Source of the DNA: Alphaproteobacteria bacterium MedPE-SWcel
GTDB taxonomy: Bacteria > Pseudomonadota > Alphaproteobacteria > Rhodobacterales > Rhodobacteraceae
DNA: 62,267 nucleotides
Assembly: GCA_001874255.1 (NCBI GenBank)
Contig: MPDC01000025.1
Span: 1 to 62,267 of the forward strand
Direction: 5' to 3'
Part shown: piece after piece, positions 51,205-61,026 of the stretch
Numbering within the stretch: position 1 is the first letter of the stretch
Layout: every line of letters begins with the position of its first letter
Notes under the pieces: generated by a model
What the model was told of the DNA's origin: nothing
The model's input: the letters and a program-made list of their open reading frames with translations, nothing else
The model's database searches: none
Made by a program: the position numbers and the translations under genes

Positions 51205-51232
51205 AAAAAACCGCATCCATGGATGCGGTTTT
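51205..51232. terminator. Bidirectional terminator after rpmJ
   Basis: The 26-base sequence is a perfect palindrome with arms AAAACCGCATCCA and TGGATGCGGTTTT, so it has an A-run on one side and a T-run on the other and works on both strands. It ends rpmJ transcription 36 bases after its stop. Confidence 0.9.
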
Positions 51233-51267
51233 CCGGAGCCTCTTGCGAGGCGTCATATGCTTGCTGC

Positions 51268-51393
51268 TCAGCCTTGACGGGCTTTGAAGCGACGCTGGGT
51301 CTTGTTGATCACGTAAACGCGGCCCTTGCGGCGCACAACCCGGCAATCGCGGTGCCGGTTCTTCAGCGAGCGGAGTGAGTTTTTGACCTTCAT
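51268..51393 (-). CDS. rpmJ: 50S ribosomal protein L36
   Basis: 41 residues, beginning [20 protein letters not shown], then [21 protein letters not shown]. This is the C-minus type of L36, with one of the zinc cysteines (C17) left and others missing, as usual in alphaproteobacteria. AGGAGAGAGGCC lies before the ATG at 51393. A longer frame to 51723 spans the tRNA gene and is rejected. It is monocistronic with a strong terminator. Confidence 0.95.
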   Translation of the reverse strand: MKVKNSLRSLKNRHRDCRVVRRKGRVYVINKTQRRFKARQG

Positions 51394-51476
51394 GGCCTCT
51401 CTCCTTGTCTGCGGCGCGAACCAGCGCCTGGGTTTGCGGGGCATTCTGGACGTTGCCGGCCAGAACAGCGAAATCA

Positions 51477-51551
51477 TGGTGGGCGGTACAAGGATCGAAC
51501 TTGTGACCCCTTCGATGTCAACGAAGTGCTCTACCGCTGAGCTAACCGCCC
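51477..51551 (-). tRNA. tRNA-Val (GAC)
   Basis: 75 bases including an encoded CCA. The acceptor stem GGGCGGT pairs with ACCGCCC. The D arm is AGCTCAGCGGTAGAGC. The anticodon stem CTTCG/CGAAG holds loop TTGACAT with anticodon GAC. The T arm has TTCGATC. The discriminator base is A. Confidence 0.97.
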
Positions 51552-51707
51552 ATGATACCAACATCAAAACGTCTTGGCTGCGCCGATTGGCACATCGCTT
51601 CGGGTCGGTGAAGGGGTCTATAAAAGGAGTCGATTGTGGGCGCAAGAGCTTTTGCCACAGAAATATAAACTCTATGCTGTGTTCATCAGGCAGGAGGCGG
51701 AGCGCAT

Positions 51708-52568
51708 ATGTCAGGGTCGGCATATTCTATCGAGATGCCACAGGTGTGGCGATCACCGGTTGTGATCGCATCGCCGCACAGTGGTGCAAATTACCCGCAA
51801 ACCTTTGTGGAACAGTCCATTCTCGACGCAAAACGCCTGCGAAGCAGCGAAGATGCCTTTGTCGACGGCCTGTTTTCGGCGGCCCCGCAGTTGGGCATGC
51901 CGATGATGACGGCCTGCGTGCCTCGGGCCTTTGTCGATTTCAACCGCTCGTCAGACGAGCTTGATCCGGCGCTGATCGAGGGGGTGACGCGGCGCGGACA
52001 GAATCCACGCGTTGCCTCGGGTTTGGGTGTGATTCCCCGTGTCGTGTCCAACGGCCGCACAATCTATCGCGGGAAAATCCCGCTGACGGAGGCCCACGCG
52101 CGAATCAACGACTACTGGCTTCCGTATCACGCGGCATTGCAGCGACTGCTGGATGCCGCCCGCGCCCGGTTCGGAGAGACGGTTCTGATCGATTGTCATT
52201 CCATGCCGCATGAAGCGATCGAGGGCGTCTCGGTGCAGCGCGCACATCGGCCGGAAATCGTGCTGGGGGATCGGTTCGGGGCAGCCGCACATGGGGCCAT
52301 TGTGGACCGCGTCGAGGCGGCCTTTGCCGCGGCCGGATTTCGGGTCGCCCGCAACTCTCCCTTTGCCGGTGCCTATATCACCCAGACCTACGGGCGGCCA
52401 TCCCGTGGCCAGCATGCGGTGCAGGTCGAGATTGATCGCTCGTTATACATGGATGAGGTCAACATCCGGCCCAATGCCCAGTTTGAGGACGTGCGCGCGC
52501 GGCTGACCCAGGCGCTGCGCGAGATTGCAGATCAGAGCTGCGACAGTCAGCCCGTGGCCGCAGAGTAA
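51708..52568 (+). CDS. N-formylglutamate amidohydrolase family protein
   Basis: 286 residues. Conserved zinc-carboxypeptidase-like motifs are [14 protein letters not shown] (residues about 17-30), [35 protein letters not shown] and [25 protein letters not shown]. The family (HutG) hydrolyses N-formylglutamate to glutamate and formate in histidine breakdown. No other hut genes are in the window, so a related substrate is possible. AGGAGG precedes the ATG. It converges on dinB. Confidence 0.92.
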   Translation: MSGSAYSIEMPQVWRSPVVIASPHSGANYPQTFVEQSILDAKRLRSSEDAFVDGLFSAAPQLGMPMMTACVPRAFVDFNRSSDELDPALIEGVTRRGQNPRVASGLGVIPRVVSNGRTIYRGKIPLTEAHARINDYWLPYHAALQRLLDAARARFGETVLIDCHSMPHEAIEGVSVQRAHRPEIVLGDRFGAAAHGAIVDRVEAAFAAAGFRVARNSPFAGAYITQTYGRPSRGQHAVQVEIDRSLYMDEVNIRPNAQFEDVRARLTQALREIADQSCDSQPVAAE

Positions 52569-52593
52569 GCCGCCCCGGGGGACAGTACCCGCG

Positions 52594-53868
52594 TCAGCGC
52601 AAGGCCCGCCCCTTCACAATGGCGGCTTTGCCATAGCGCTTGCGGATTTCATCCGCCGCCCGTTCCGCGCTGGCGCGTTTTTCGGCGCCGGGGTCAAGCA
52701 GATCCGCTGACAGATCCGCCTGCGCCTCGGGCCCCAATTCGCTGATGCCGCATCCCAGCAGGCGAAAGGGCCCCTGCGATATTGCCTGATCCAGCAAAGC
52801 CCGCGCCGTCCGATAGATCTGGTCGGCGGTCTGCGTCGGGCTGTGCAGGGATTGGCGTCTGGTCAGCGAGGAATGATTGGCGCGCTTCAGCTTCAGGGTC
52901 ACAACGCGGCCCGCAAGGCCCTTGGCCTTGGCCCGGTCAGAGACCTGCTCTGCCAGACGCCAGAGATGGCCATCGAGCACCTCCAGATGCGCCGTGTCTT
53001 CGAAAAACGTGGTCTCCTTGGAGATCGATTTGACAGATACCCGCCCGGACACCCTGCGGCGGTCCTCGCCGCGCGCCAGATGCCACAGCCGATCCCCCAT
53101 GGAGCCAAACCGGTGCTGCAGATCCTGCCGGTCCCACCGGAGCAGATCGCCAAAGGACCGAATGCCTGCAGCATCCAGCGCGGTCTGCGCGGCGGGGCCG
53201 ATTCCCCAGATCAGGCGCACGGGTTTGTCCTGCAGAAAATCGGCGGTTTCAGAGACACCGATCACCGAGAACCCGCGTGGCTTGTCGAGATCCGAAGCCA
53301 CCTTGGCGAGGAATTTGTTGTGGCTGAGCCCGATTGACCCGGTGATGCCCAGTTCGTCCTTCATCCGTTTGACCAGCCGGGCCAGCATCACCGCAGGCGG
53401 CGCCCCGTGCAGCCGTTCGGTGCCGGAGAGGTCCATGAAGGCCTCGTCCAGTGACAGGGGTTCGACCTCCGGTGTCAGCTCGTCCATCATCTGCCGGATG
53501 GCGCGGCTGGTCTCGACGTAGGCCTCCATTCTGGGTTTGATGACCACCGCGTCCGGGCACAGTTTCAACGCCTGAAACATCGGCATGGCCGAGCGGACGC
53601 CGCGGATGCGTGCCACATAGCAGGCCGTCGACACGACGCCGCGGTGGCCGCCGCCGATAATGACAGGCTTGTCCGCCAGGTCGGGGTTGTCGCGTTTTTC
53701 CACACTGGCGTAGAATGCATCGCAGTCCATATGGGCAATGTGGAGCGAGAACAGTTCCGGGTGAGACTTGATGCGGGGGCTGCGGCACAGCGGGCAATGC
53801 CGCTGCGCGCTGCGCGCCGCGGGGAGGTCAAAGCTGTGCAGGCAATCGCGACAAAGGGCGGGCGGCAT
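52594..53868 (-). CDS. dinB: DNA polymerase IV with N-terminal zinc-finger extension
   Basis: 424 residues. Residues 1-45 carry a Cys4 finger (ALCRDCLHSFDL, HCPLCRSPRI) not present in E. coli DinB but usual in Rhodobacteraceae. The Y-family polymerase follows: AHMDCDAFYASVEKRDNPDLADKPV (metal Asp), SLDEAFMDL (catalytic Asp-Glu), GLSHNKFLAKVASDLDKP, and the little-finger domain VSGRVSVKSISKETTFFED. Translesion, error-prone synthesis is expected. The start at 53868 is preferred; the longer frame to 54114 runs antisense into the NUDIX gene. It diverges from that gene with 117 bases between. Confidence 0.93.
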   Translation of the reverse strand: MPPALCRDCLHSFDLPAARSAQRHCPLCRSPRIKSHPELFSLHIAHMDCDAFYASVEKRDNPDLADKPVIIGGGHRGVVSTACYVARIRGVRSAMPMFQALKLCPDAVVIKPRMEAYVETSRAIRQMMDELTPEVEPLSLDEAFMDLSGTERLHGAPPAVMLARLVKRMKDELGITGSIGLSHNKFLAKVASDLDKPRGFSVIGVSETADFLQDKPVRLIWGIGPAAQTALDAAGIRSFGDLLRWDRQDLQHRFGSMGDRLWHLARGEDRRRVSGRVSVKSISKETTFFEDTAHLEVLDGHLWRLAEQVSDRAKAKGLAGRVVTLKLKRANHSSLTRRQSLHSPTQTADQIYRTARALLDQAISQGPFRLLGCGISELGPEAQADLSADLLDPGAEKRASAERAADEIRKRYGKAAIVKGRALR

Positions 53869-53985
53869 GGTGAACTCTGCAGAAAGCGGACGCGCGGGGC
53901 TGAAACAGGGTGCATACCGGCTGTCCAGGGGATAGCACTGGCGGCGGCACCAGAAACGTACAGCTGTGCGGAGGCTTCTTATATC

Positions 53986-54411
53986 ATGCAGTTCATCGGA
54001 GCGAAACTGGCCCTGTTCCTGGGGCGCCACCTCGTGGTGATCCTTCGTGATGAGCGCACGGATATTCCATACCCTGGCTATTGGGATTTCCCCGGAGGCG
54101 GGCGCGAGGGCCACGAGGATCCCCAGGACTGTGTCCTGCGGGAAACCGAAGAAGAGGTCGGCCTGCGGCTTCTACGGTCGCAACTGGTGCATGCCCGCTG
54201 TTATCCAAAGGCGCAGGGAGACGGCTGGTTTTTCGCGGCTCACCTGCCGTCCTCCTGTGTTGAGGACATCCGGTTTGGCAATGAAGGGCAGGGGTGGGAT
54301 CTGATGACACCGGAGGACTACGTTGCGCATCCGCTCGGGATTCCGAATTTCAAGTTCAGGTTGCAGGACTACCTGTCGAAACCGGGCGCTATACATCGCT
54401 CAGATGGCTGA
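53986..54411 (+). CDS. NUDIX hydrolase
   Basis: 141 residues. The Nudix box GGGREGHEDPQDCVLRETEEEVGL fits Gx5Ex7REUxEExGU (Thr at the first hydrophobic position). It is preceded by YPGYWDFPG and followed by the second half of the fold. No substrate motif is recognised, so housecleaning of a nucleoside diphosphate derivative is only a family expectation. A longer upstream frame is antisense to dinB; ATG 53986 gives the family's usual length. It lies divergent to dinB, which could suggest joint DNA-damage roles, but this is not shown. Confidence 0.9.
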   Translation: MQFIGAKLALFLGRHLVVILRDERTDIPYPGYWDFPGGGREGHEDPQDCVLRETEEEVGLRLLRSQLVHARCYPKAQGDGWFFAAHLPSSCVEDIRFGNEGQGWDLMTPEDYVAHPLGIPNFKFRLQDYLSKPGAIHRSDG

Positions 54412-54775
54412 GACTGGTTCCGGAAATGACCTTGTGCAAAGAAAGACCCCCGCACAATTGGCGGGGGGAAGGTGACGTCGCTCAGGAAGAGGTCAACGTC
54501 TGGGGAGTGTCTCCCCCCTAGAATCGAACACTTTTGTCCGTTTGGCAAAGCTTCAGAGGTGAAAATTGCACATTTAGGCCCGACACCTGTGCTTTCCAAG
54601 TCACGTGGCCCGGAGCCCAATATCAGAATTCGAACACGTACATCCTGAGATTGTTCTTTGATCTTCGCGCCTTGCTGCCGCGTCACACGCTGCTTTTGCG
54701 GTTGAACTCCGGCGGCAGGTCCAAGGCCAGTTTCGCCCGTTTAATAGGCAGCCGGGTTAATAGGCGGGCGGGCGC
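54412..54775. other. 364-base gap without a gene (NUDIX-pyrF, convergent)
   Basis: No convincing coding frame or RNA gene is seen. Two hairpins occur: CCCCCGC/GCGGGGG at 54447-54467, followed on the minus strand by TCTTTCTTT (weak terminator for pyrF), and GGGGAG/CTCCCC at 54502-54516. TTAATAGGC is repeated at about 54740 and 54757. Base composition is less GC-rich than in the flanking genes. Confidence 0.6.
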
Positions 54776-55507
54776 TCAGCTCCGGTTGGGGGACTTGGCT
54801 TGCGGGCTGTTCATTTCCTCAAGGATTGCTTCGGCAGCAGCGCGAGGGGCCTTGGCGGTCCAGATCGGGCGGCCAACGACGATGTGGTCGACACCGGCCG
54901 CAAGCGCTTGTGCCGGGGTGGTGACACGTTTCTGATCACCAAGAGATGCGCCGACCGGGCGCACGCCGGGGGTCACGATCAACTTGCCGTCGGCCTCTGG
55001 CAGAGCCCGGATCAGCGCCGCCTCCTGCGGGCTGGCAATCACCCCGTCCGCGCCAGCGGCGAGCGCGTTCGCGGCGCGCTCCTGCACCAGATCGGGGATT
55101 TGCCCCGGCTTGATGAGGGCCCCGTCCAGATCGTCGCGATCGAGGGATGTCAGGATCGTGACGGCGAGGATCTTCATGTCCTTGCCTGCGGCACCTTCCT
55201 TGGCGGCGCGCACCACATAGGGATCACCGTGGACGGTCAGGAAATCGAGATCGAATTGCGCCAGCCCCCGCACCGCATTTTCCACAGTGGCCCCGATATC
55301 AAAGAGCTTCATATCGAGGAAAATACGTTTGCCGTGCTCCTGCTTCAGCTCATTGGCGAGCGCAAGCCCGCCCCCGGTCAGCATGCCCAGACCAATCTTG
55401 TAAAACGAGACGGCATCCCCGAGCTGTTCGGCCAGATGCAGCCCCTCGATGGCGTTGGGCACATCCATGGCAACAATCAGACGGTCATCTGCAACGGGGC
55501 TTTGCAT
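54776..55507 (-). CDS. pyrF: Orotidine 5'-phosphate decarboxylase
   Basis: 243 residues. It makes UMP from OMP in de novo pyrimidine synthesis. The catalytic Lys-Asp cluster is in RIFLDMKLFDIGATVENAV (DxKxxD). N-terminal LIVAMDVPN, TVHGDPYVVRAA and the phosphate-binding LIVTPGVRPVGASLGDQKRV and VVGRPI complete the TIM barrel. The start at 55507 has a GGAGAACAGCC context. It is transcribed away from clpB. Confidence 0.96.
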   Translation of the reverse strand: MQSPVADDRLIVAMDVPNAIEGLHLAEQLGDAVSFYKIGLGMLTGGGLALANELKQEHGKRIFLDMKLFDIGATVENAVRGLAQFDLDFLTVHGDPYVVRAAKEGAAGKDMKILAVTILTSLDRDDLDGALIKPGQIPDLVQERAANALAAGADGVIASPQEAALIRALPEADGKLIVTPGVRPVGASLGDQKRVTTPAQALAAGVDHIVVGRPIWTAKAPRAAAEAILEEMNSPQAKSPNRS

Positions 55508-55653
55508 TGGCTGTTCTCCGGTTTGGCGCTTGGTTGCTGTCTCCTACTGGCATTGCGCCATTGGGAAAAGGGAAATGATGCGGTCTGCATGGTCTGGGTC
55601 GACCGATTTGATCCCGGTCAATGTTCGTCAATCACTGATATGGTAGCTACGGG

Positions 55654-55682
55654 CTTGAACATGCGGGCAGGATGCCCACATC
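55654..55682 (+). promoter_or_regulatory. Candidate heat-shock (RpoH) promoter of clpB
   Basis: A CTTGAA -35-like element (55654-55659) is followed 15 bases later by CCCACATC (55675-55682), partly matching the RpoH -10 CCCCATNT. It lies about 80 bases before the clpB start. RpoH control of clpB is well known; the -10 match is imperfect. Confidence 0.5.
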
Positions 55683-55761
55683 AATACGCGAGGCCCACAC
55701 CGACTCTGTGCTGCCAAGCGGGCAGGGTCACAGGCGGGGCGCTTACGAAGAGGAGAAGACA

Positions 55762-58380
55762 ATGGACTTGAACAAGTTCACTGAACGGGCACGCGGTTTT
55801 GTACAGGCGGCTCAGACGATTGCCCTGCGTGAAGGTCATCAGCGGCTCAGCCCGGAGCATATACTCAAGGCGTTGCTGGACGATGATCAGGGCATGGCCA
55901 CCAACCTGATTTCCCGGGCCGGGGGCGATGCTGCGGCCGTGGCGGAGGCCGTCGAGGTCGCGCTGGGGAAGTTGCCGAAGGTTTCCGGCGATTCCGGCCA
56001 GGTCTATCTGGATGGCCAAACCGCAAAAGTTCTGGATGAGGCTGCAAAGATCGCTGAAAAGGCGGGCGACAGCTTTGTGCCGGTTGAACGCGTTCTGACG
56101 GCGCTGGCGTTGGTGAAGTCGAAAGCCAAGGACGCGCTGGATGCGGGCCTTGTGACCGCGCAGAAGCTGAATGAAGCCATCAATGACATCCGTCAGGGCC
56201 GTACCGCTGACTCGGCGAATGCCGAGGACAGCTATGAGGCGCTGAAGAAGTATACGCTCGACCTGACGGAGCGGGCCCGCCAGGGCAAGATTGACCCGAT
56301 TATCGGTCGCGACGATGAAATCCGCCGGGCGATGCAGGTGCTGTCGCGCCGCACCAAGAACAATCCTGTCCTGATCGGTGAACCCGGCGTCGGCAAGACG
56401 GCGATTGCCGAGGGGATGGCATTGCGCATCATCAACGGGGATGTCCCGGAGAGCTTGCGGGACAAACGTCTGCTGGCGCTTGATATGGGCGCATTGATTG
56501 CCGGTGCCAAATATCGCGGCGAGTTTGAAGAGCGGTTGAAAAACATCCTCAACGAGGTCACGGACGCGGCTGGCGAGGTTATCCTGTTCATCGACGAGAT
56601 GCACACGCTGGTGGGCGCTGGAAAGTCCGATGGTGCAATGGATGCTGCGAACCTGATCAAACCGGCGCTGGCGCGCGGTGAGTTGCACTGTATCGGCGCC
56701 ACCACACTGGATGAATACCGCAAGTATGTGGAAAAGGACGCGGCCCTTGCGCGCAGGTTCCAGCCGGTGATGGTCTCGGAGCCCACCGTGGAGGACACCA
56801 TCTCGATCCTGCGGGGCATCAAGGAAAAATACGAACTTCACCACGGTGTGCGTATCGCGGATACGTCGCTGGTCGCGGCGGCCACCCTGTCGAACCGCTA
56901 TATCACCGACCGGTTCCTGCCCGACAAGGCCATCGACCTGGTGGACGAGGCTGCGGCGCGGTTGCGCATGGAGGTGGATTCCAAACCCGAAGAGCTCGAT
57001 GCACTTGATCGGCAGATCCTGCAGATGCAGATCGAGGATGAGGCGCTGAAACTCGAAGATGATGCGGCCTCGAAGGACCGTCTGGAGCAGCTCCAGAAAG
57101 AGCTTGCCGATCTGCAGGAGCGGTCTGCCGAGATGACTGCCCAATGGCAGGCCGAACGGGACAAGCTCGCCTCGGCCCGGGATCTGAAAGAGCAACTCGA
57201 CAAGGCGCGTGCGGAGCTTGATATCTCCAAGCGCGAAGGCAACCTCGCCCGCGCCGGCGAGCTGTCCTATGGCGTCATTCCGGAGCTTGAAAAGCAACTG
57301 GCGGAGGCCGAGCAAAAGGAAGAGCAGGGGGTCATGGTCGAAGAGGCCGTGCGGCCTGAACAGATCGCGGCCGTGGTGGAGCGTTGGACCGGCATCCCGA
57401 TGTCGAAGATGCTCGAGGGCGAGCGCGAAAAACTGCTGCGCATGGAGGATGGGCTGCACGCCCGTGTGATCGGCCAGAACACCGCCGTGACCGCGGTGGC
57501 AAATGCGGTGCGCCGTGCCCGTGCGGGGCTCAATGACGAGAACCGCCCGCTTGGGTCCTTCCTGTTCCTCGGCCCGACCGGGGTGGGGAAAACGGAACTG
57601 ACCAAGGCGGTCGCCGAATTCCTGTTCGACGATGACAATGCCATGGTCCGGATCGACATGTCGGAGTTCATGGAAAAACACAGTGTCGCGCGTCTGATCG
57701 GTGCCCCTCCGGGCTATGTCGGTTATGACGAGGGCGGGGCCCTGACCGAAGCCGTGCGTCGCCGTCCCTATCAGGTGGTGTTGTTCGATGAGGTGGAAAA
57801 GGCCCATCCGGATGTGTTCAACGTGCTGTTGCAGGTGCTGGATGATGGTGTCCTGACGGATGGTCAGGGACGCACCGTCGATTTCAAGCAGACGTTGATT
57901 ATCCTGACATCCAACCTCGGCGCACAGGCCCTGAGCCAATTGCCCGAAGGCAGCGATGCGGCGGATGCGAAACGGGATGTGATGGACGCCGTGCGGGCGC
58001 ATTTCCGTCCGGAATTTCTGAACCGTCTGGACGAGACGGTGATCTTCGACCGGCTGGGGCGTCAGGATATGGGCGGAATCGTCGATATTCAGCTGCGGCG
58101 TCTGGCAAAACGTCTGGCTGCCCGCAAGATCACGCTGGAGCTGGACGAGGGGGCCAAGACCTGGCTCGCGGACGAAGGCTACGACCCGGTATTCGGCGCC
58201 CGCCCGCTGAAGCGGGTGATCCAGCGGGCCCTGCAGAACCCATTGGCCGAAGCGCTTCTGTCTGGCGACATTCGCGATGGGGACATTGTTCCGGTATCTG
58301 CCGGGGCAGAGGGTCTGGTGATCGGCGATCGTCTGGGAGCCACCGACAGGCCGCGGCCGGATGATGCCGTGGTGCACTAA
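55762..58380 (+). CDS. clpB: ATP-dependent disaggregase ClpB
   Basis: 872 residues, full length. The N-domain with two Clp repeats (about 1-150) begins [21 protein letters not shown]1 has Walker [16 protein letters not shown] and Walker [15 protein letters not shown]. The regulatory coiled-coil middle domain (about 400-530) distinguishes ClpB from ClpA/ClpC. AAA2 has Walker [18 protein letters not shown], then [12 protein letters not shown]. ClpB rescues aggregated proteins with DnaK. GAAGAGGAG precedes the ATG; a further 30 upstream residues are not native. A terminator follows. The long open frame on the opposite strand is an artefact. Confidence 0.98.
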   Translation: MDLNKFTERARGFVQAAQTIALREGHQRLSPEHILKALLDDDQGMATNLISRAGGDAAAVAEAVEVALGKLPKVSGDSGQVYLDGQTAKVLDEAAKIAEKAGDSFVPVERVLTALALVKSKAKDALDAGLVTAQKLNEAINDIRQGRTADSANAEDSYEALKKYTLDLTERARQGKIDPIIGRDDEIRRAMQVLSRRTKNNPVLIGEPGVGKTAIAEGMALRIINGDVPESLRDKRLLALDMGALIAGAKYRGEFEERLKNILNEVTDAAGEVILFIDEMHTLVGAGKSDGAMDAANLIKPALARGELHCIGATTLDEYRKYVEKDAALARRFQPVMVSEPTVEDTISILRGIKEKYELHHGVRIADTSLVAAATLSNRYITDRFLPDKAIDLVDEAAARLRMEVDSKPEELDALDRQILQMQIEDEALKLEDDAASKDRLEQLQKELADLQERSAEMTAQWQAERDKLASARDLKEQLDKARAELDISKREGNLARAGELSYGVIPELEKQLAEAEQKEEQGVMVEEAVRPEQIAAVVERWTGIPMSKMLEGEREKLLRMEDGLHARVIGQNTAVTAVANAVRRARAGLNDENRPLGSFLFLGPTGVGKTELTKAVAEFLFDDDNAMVRIDMSEFMEKHSVARLIGAPPGYVGYDEGGALTEAVRRRPYQVVLFDEVEKAHPDVFNVLLQVLDDGVLTDGQGRTVDFKQTLIILTSNLGAQALSQLPEGSDAADAKRDVMDAVRAHFRPEFLNRLDETVIFDRLGRQDMGGIVDIQLRRLAKRLAARKITLELDEGAKTWLADEGYDPVFGARPLKRVIQRALQNPLAEALLSGDIRDGDIVPVSAGAEGLVIGDRLGATDRPRPDDAVVH

Positions 58381-58403
58381 TAAACTCAGTTGAATGTGCT
58401 ACA

Positions 58404-58429
58404 CAGGGCCGTCCGGGAGGGTGGCCCTG
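58404..58429 (+). terminator. Terminator after clpB
   Basis: Arms CAGGGCC and GGCCCTG (7 pairs) with a 12-base loop, 24 bases after the clpB stop, followed by ATTTGC. Confidence 0.7.
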
Positions 58430-58552
58430 ATTTGCATTCAGATCGAAGAATTGCGGCACCCAAGATAGGAATGCCATGCGCATGTCATGGTTTTTGCGTG
58501 ATATAGTGTGGTTCCGGACATGAAACTGCGGCGTGATGGGTAAGGGAATGAC

Positions 58553-60043
58553 ATGGGATTTGCGATGAATGTGGTTTCGGTTCTGGCGGTGGTCTTCATC
58601 TGCTTGCTGGGAGCCGTGGCTCTGGTCGGATTGGCGATGTTTGTCATTGACCGCCTGCAGTCTCAGGATGCGATCCGGCGCAACTATCCTGTGCTTGGCC
58701 GGTTCCGGCACCTCTTCAGCACGCTCGGGGAGTTCTTCCGCCAGTATTTCTTTGCCATGGACCGGGAAGAGCTGCCATTCAATCGGGCGCAGCGCGACTG
58801 GATTGCGCGGGCCTGTGCCGGGGTGACCAATACCGTGGCCTTTGGCTCGACTCGCAACATGGCGGTTCCGGGGACGCCGATTTTTGTCAATGCGGCCTTC
58901 CCGCCGCTGGATGACCAATATGCCAGCGCGGAACCGATGCTGATCGGACCGACCGCCCGGGTTCCCTATAATGCGCCCTCCTTTTTCAATATCTCCGGCA
59001 TGAGCTACGGGGCGCTGTCGCGACCGGCCGTCATGGCACTCAGCCGGGGTGCCCGCGAGGCGGGTGTCTGGCTCAATACCGGCGAGGGGGGGCTCAGTCC
59101 CTTTCATCTGGACGGCGGCTGCGATATCGTTTTTCAGATTGGCACCGCCAAATACGGGGTGCGGGATGCATTGGGAAACCTGAACGAGGAACGCTTGACA
59201 GAGCTCGCGCGGAACCCGCAGGTCAGGATGTTCGAGCTGAAGCTTGCGCAGGGGGCGAAGCCCGGAAAGGGCGGCATTCTGCCCGCCGCAAAAGTCAATG
59301 CCGAAATCGCGGCGATCAGGGGCATACCGGAAGGAGAGGCCAGCATCTCGCCGAACCGTCACCCGGATATCGCAACCTATGACGAACTGCTCGATATGGT
59401 GGCGCGCGTGCGCGGCATTTCGGGCAAGCCGGTCGGGATAAAAACGGTCGCCGGGTCCGAGGCTGCCTTGCGTGAAATGTTCATGTTCTTCGCGGCTCGT
59501 CCCGACGATGTGCCCGACTTTATCACCCTCGACGGGGGCGAGGGTGGCACCGGGGCGGCACCGATGCCATTGATTGACCTCGTGGGCATGTCCGTGCGCG
59601 AGGCCTTGCCGCTGGTCTGCAACCTGCGCGACGAATATGGCTTCAAGGACCGCATTCGCCTCATTGCCAGCGGCAAGCTGGTGAACCCCGGCGATGTGGC
59701 GTGGGCCTTGGCCGCGGGAGCTGATTTCGTCACATCAGCCCGGGGGTTCATGTTCTCGCTCGGCTGTATCCAGGCGCTGAAGTGCAACCGCAACACATGT
59801 CCCACCGGGATCACCACCCATGATCCGCGTCTGCAGCAGGGGCTTGTGGTCGAAGATAAATATCTCAAGGTGGCGCGCTATGCGCGGGAGGTCATCCACG
59901 AGGTCGAGACCATTGCCCATTCAGTTGGCGTCGACGAACCACGCAAGATGCGCCGTCGCCATATGCGCATCGTGCAGGAGGACGGGGGATCGCGGCCGAT
60001 GAATGAAATCCTGCCAAGTTACAGTGCTGTCGCGGAGATGTGA
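58553..60043 (+). CDS. FMN-binding glutamate synthase-like protein, membrane-anchored
   Basis: 496 residues. An N-terminal membrane helix (VVSVLAVVFICLLGAVALVGLAMFVI) is followed by the FMN-binding TIM barrel of the large glutamate synthase subunit: FFNISGMSYGALSRPAVMALSRGA, NTGEGGLSPFH, IVFQIGTAKYGVRD, GKGGILPAAKVNAEIAAIR, ITLDGGEGGTGAAP and the CIQALKCNRNTCPTGI cysteines that hold a 3Fe-4S cluster in GltB. The glutaminase and C-terminal GltB domains are absent, so it does not make glutamate by itself as GOGAT. This stand-alone class has no fixed function. ATGs at 58553 and 58565 are both possible. Confidence 0.88.
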   Translation: MGFAMNVVSVLAVVFICLLGAVALVGLAMFVIDRLQSQDAIRRNYPVLGRFRHLFSTLGEFFRQYFFAMDREELPFNRAQRDWIARACAGVTNTVAFGSTRNMAVPGTPIFVNAAFPPLDDQYASAEPMLIGPTARVPYNAPSFFNISGMSYGALSRPAVMALSRGAREAGVWLNTGEGGLSPFHLDGGCDIVFQIGTAKYGVRDALGNLNEERLTELARNPQVRMFELKLAQGAKPGKGGILPAAKVNAEIAAIRGIPEGEASISPNRHPDIATYDELLDMVARVRGISGKPVGIKTVAGSEAALREMFMFFAARPDDVPDFITLDGGEGGTGAAPMPLIDLVGMSVREALPLVCNLRDEYGFKDRIRLIASGKLVNPGDVAWALAAGADFVTSARGFMFSLGCIQALKCNRNTCPTGITTHDPRLQQGLVVEDKYLKVARYAREVIHEVETIAHSVGVDEPRKMRRRHMRIVQEDGGSRPMNEILPSYSAVAEM

Positions 60044-60114
60044 GCGGATATGTTTTTGTTCTGAGGCCGGGACGGGTTACCTGAGAGGGACCTTCGAACC
60101 GCAGGAGCAGACGC

Positions 60115-61026
60115 ATGGCCCACCGCTGGCAAAACGATTTGACCGACCGCGATGTCACGCCGGAGGGCGTGTTCTGGAACAGGCGCAGGCTTCTTGCCGG
60201 GTTGGGCGGCGTTGGTCTGGGCGCGATCGGGGCCGGGAATGCGGCTTTGGCAGAGGGGGCGGAGCTGGAGCCCAACACCTGGGACGATGTAACCAGCTAC
60301 TGCAATTTCTATGAATTCGGCACCGGCAAAACCGACCCGGCGACCTACGCGGGCCAGATGACGACGTCGCCCTGGCATGTGGAAATCGATGGCCTGGTGG
60401 ATCGCCCGGGTCTTTATGACTTCGAACAGATCATGTCCGAGATGACGGTCGAAGAACGGATCTACCGTTTCCGCTGTGTCGAGGCCTGGTCGATGGTGGT
60501 CCCATGGCAGGGGTTTGAGCTCGCCGATCTTCTGGCTTTGGCGGGGGTGCAATCCGAGGCCAGATATGTCGGGTTTGAGACGCTGCTGCGCCCGGAAGAA
60601 ATGCCGGGCACCCGATATGGGGTGCTGGACTGGCCCTACCGCGAGGGGCTGCGGCTGGATGAGGCGCTGCACCCGTTGACGATCATGGCGACCGGGATCT
60701 TTGGCAAGCCGTTGCCCAACCAGAACGGAGCCCCGCTTCGCCTTGTCGTGCCGTGGAAATACGGTTTCAAATCGATCAAGTCGGTGGTGAAGATCACCCT
60801 GACGGATCAGGAGCCGGCCACGAGCTGGAACATGGCCAATGCGCGCGAGTATGGTTTCTATAGCAATGTGAACCCAGAGGTGGATCACCCGCGGTGGAGT
60901 CAGGCCAGCGAGCGCCGCATCGGCGGTGGACTGTTTGCGCGCCGCCAGCCCACATTGATGTTCAATGGCTATGAGGCAGAAGTTGCCGCGCTTTACGAAG
61001 GCATGGATCTGTCGAAAGACTTCTGA
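60115..61026 (+). CDS. msrP: Protein-methionine-sulfoxide reductase catalytic subunit MsrP
   Basis: 303 residues. Molybdopterin enzyme that repairs oxidised methionines in periplasmic proteins. A Tat signal (NRRRLLAGLGGVGLG, cleavage near NAALAEG) targets the folded protein to the periplasm. The Mo-ligand cysteine is in YRFRCVEAWSMVVPW. Other blocks are TSPWHVEIDGLVDRPG and PLRLVVPWKYGFKSIKSVV. CAGGAGCAG precedes the ATG. Its TGA overlaps the msrQ ATG by one base. Confidence 0.96.
   Translation: MAHRWQNDLTDRDVTPEGVFWNRRRLLAGLGGVGLGAIGAGNAALAEGAELEPNTWDDVTSYCNFYEFGTGKTDPATYAGQMTTSPWHVEIDGLVDRPGLYDFEQIMSEMTVEERIYRFRCVEAWSMVVPWQGFELADLLALAGVQSEARYVGFETLLRPEEMPGTRYGVLDWPYREGLRLDEALHPLTIMATGIFGKPLPNQNGAPLRLVVPWKYGFKSIKSVVKITLTDQEPATSWNMANAREYGFYSNVNPEVDHPRWSQASERRIGGGLFARRQPTLMFNGYEAEVAALYEGMDLSKDF

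Noticed and set aside
51268-51723. 151-codon minus frame including rpmJ
   Set aside because: Upstream part runs through the tRNA-Val gene; only the last 41 codons match L36.
54412-54775. Small RNA or tRNA remnant (TCGAACAC twice, GAATCGAAC like a T arm)
   Set aside because: The sequence cannot be folded into a tRNA or tmRNA; no acceptor or anticodon stem is found.
55681-58377. 898-codon open frame on the minus strand
   Set aside because: It covers clpB almost exactly on the opposite strand. ClpB is unmistakable, and the antisense product has no recognisable motif.
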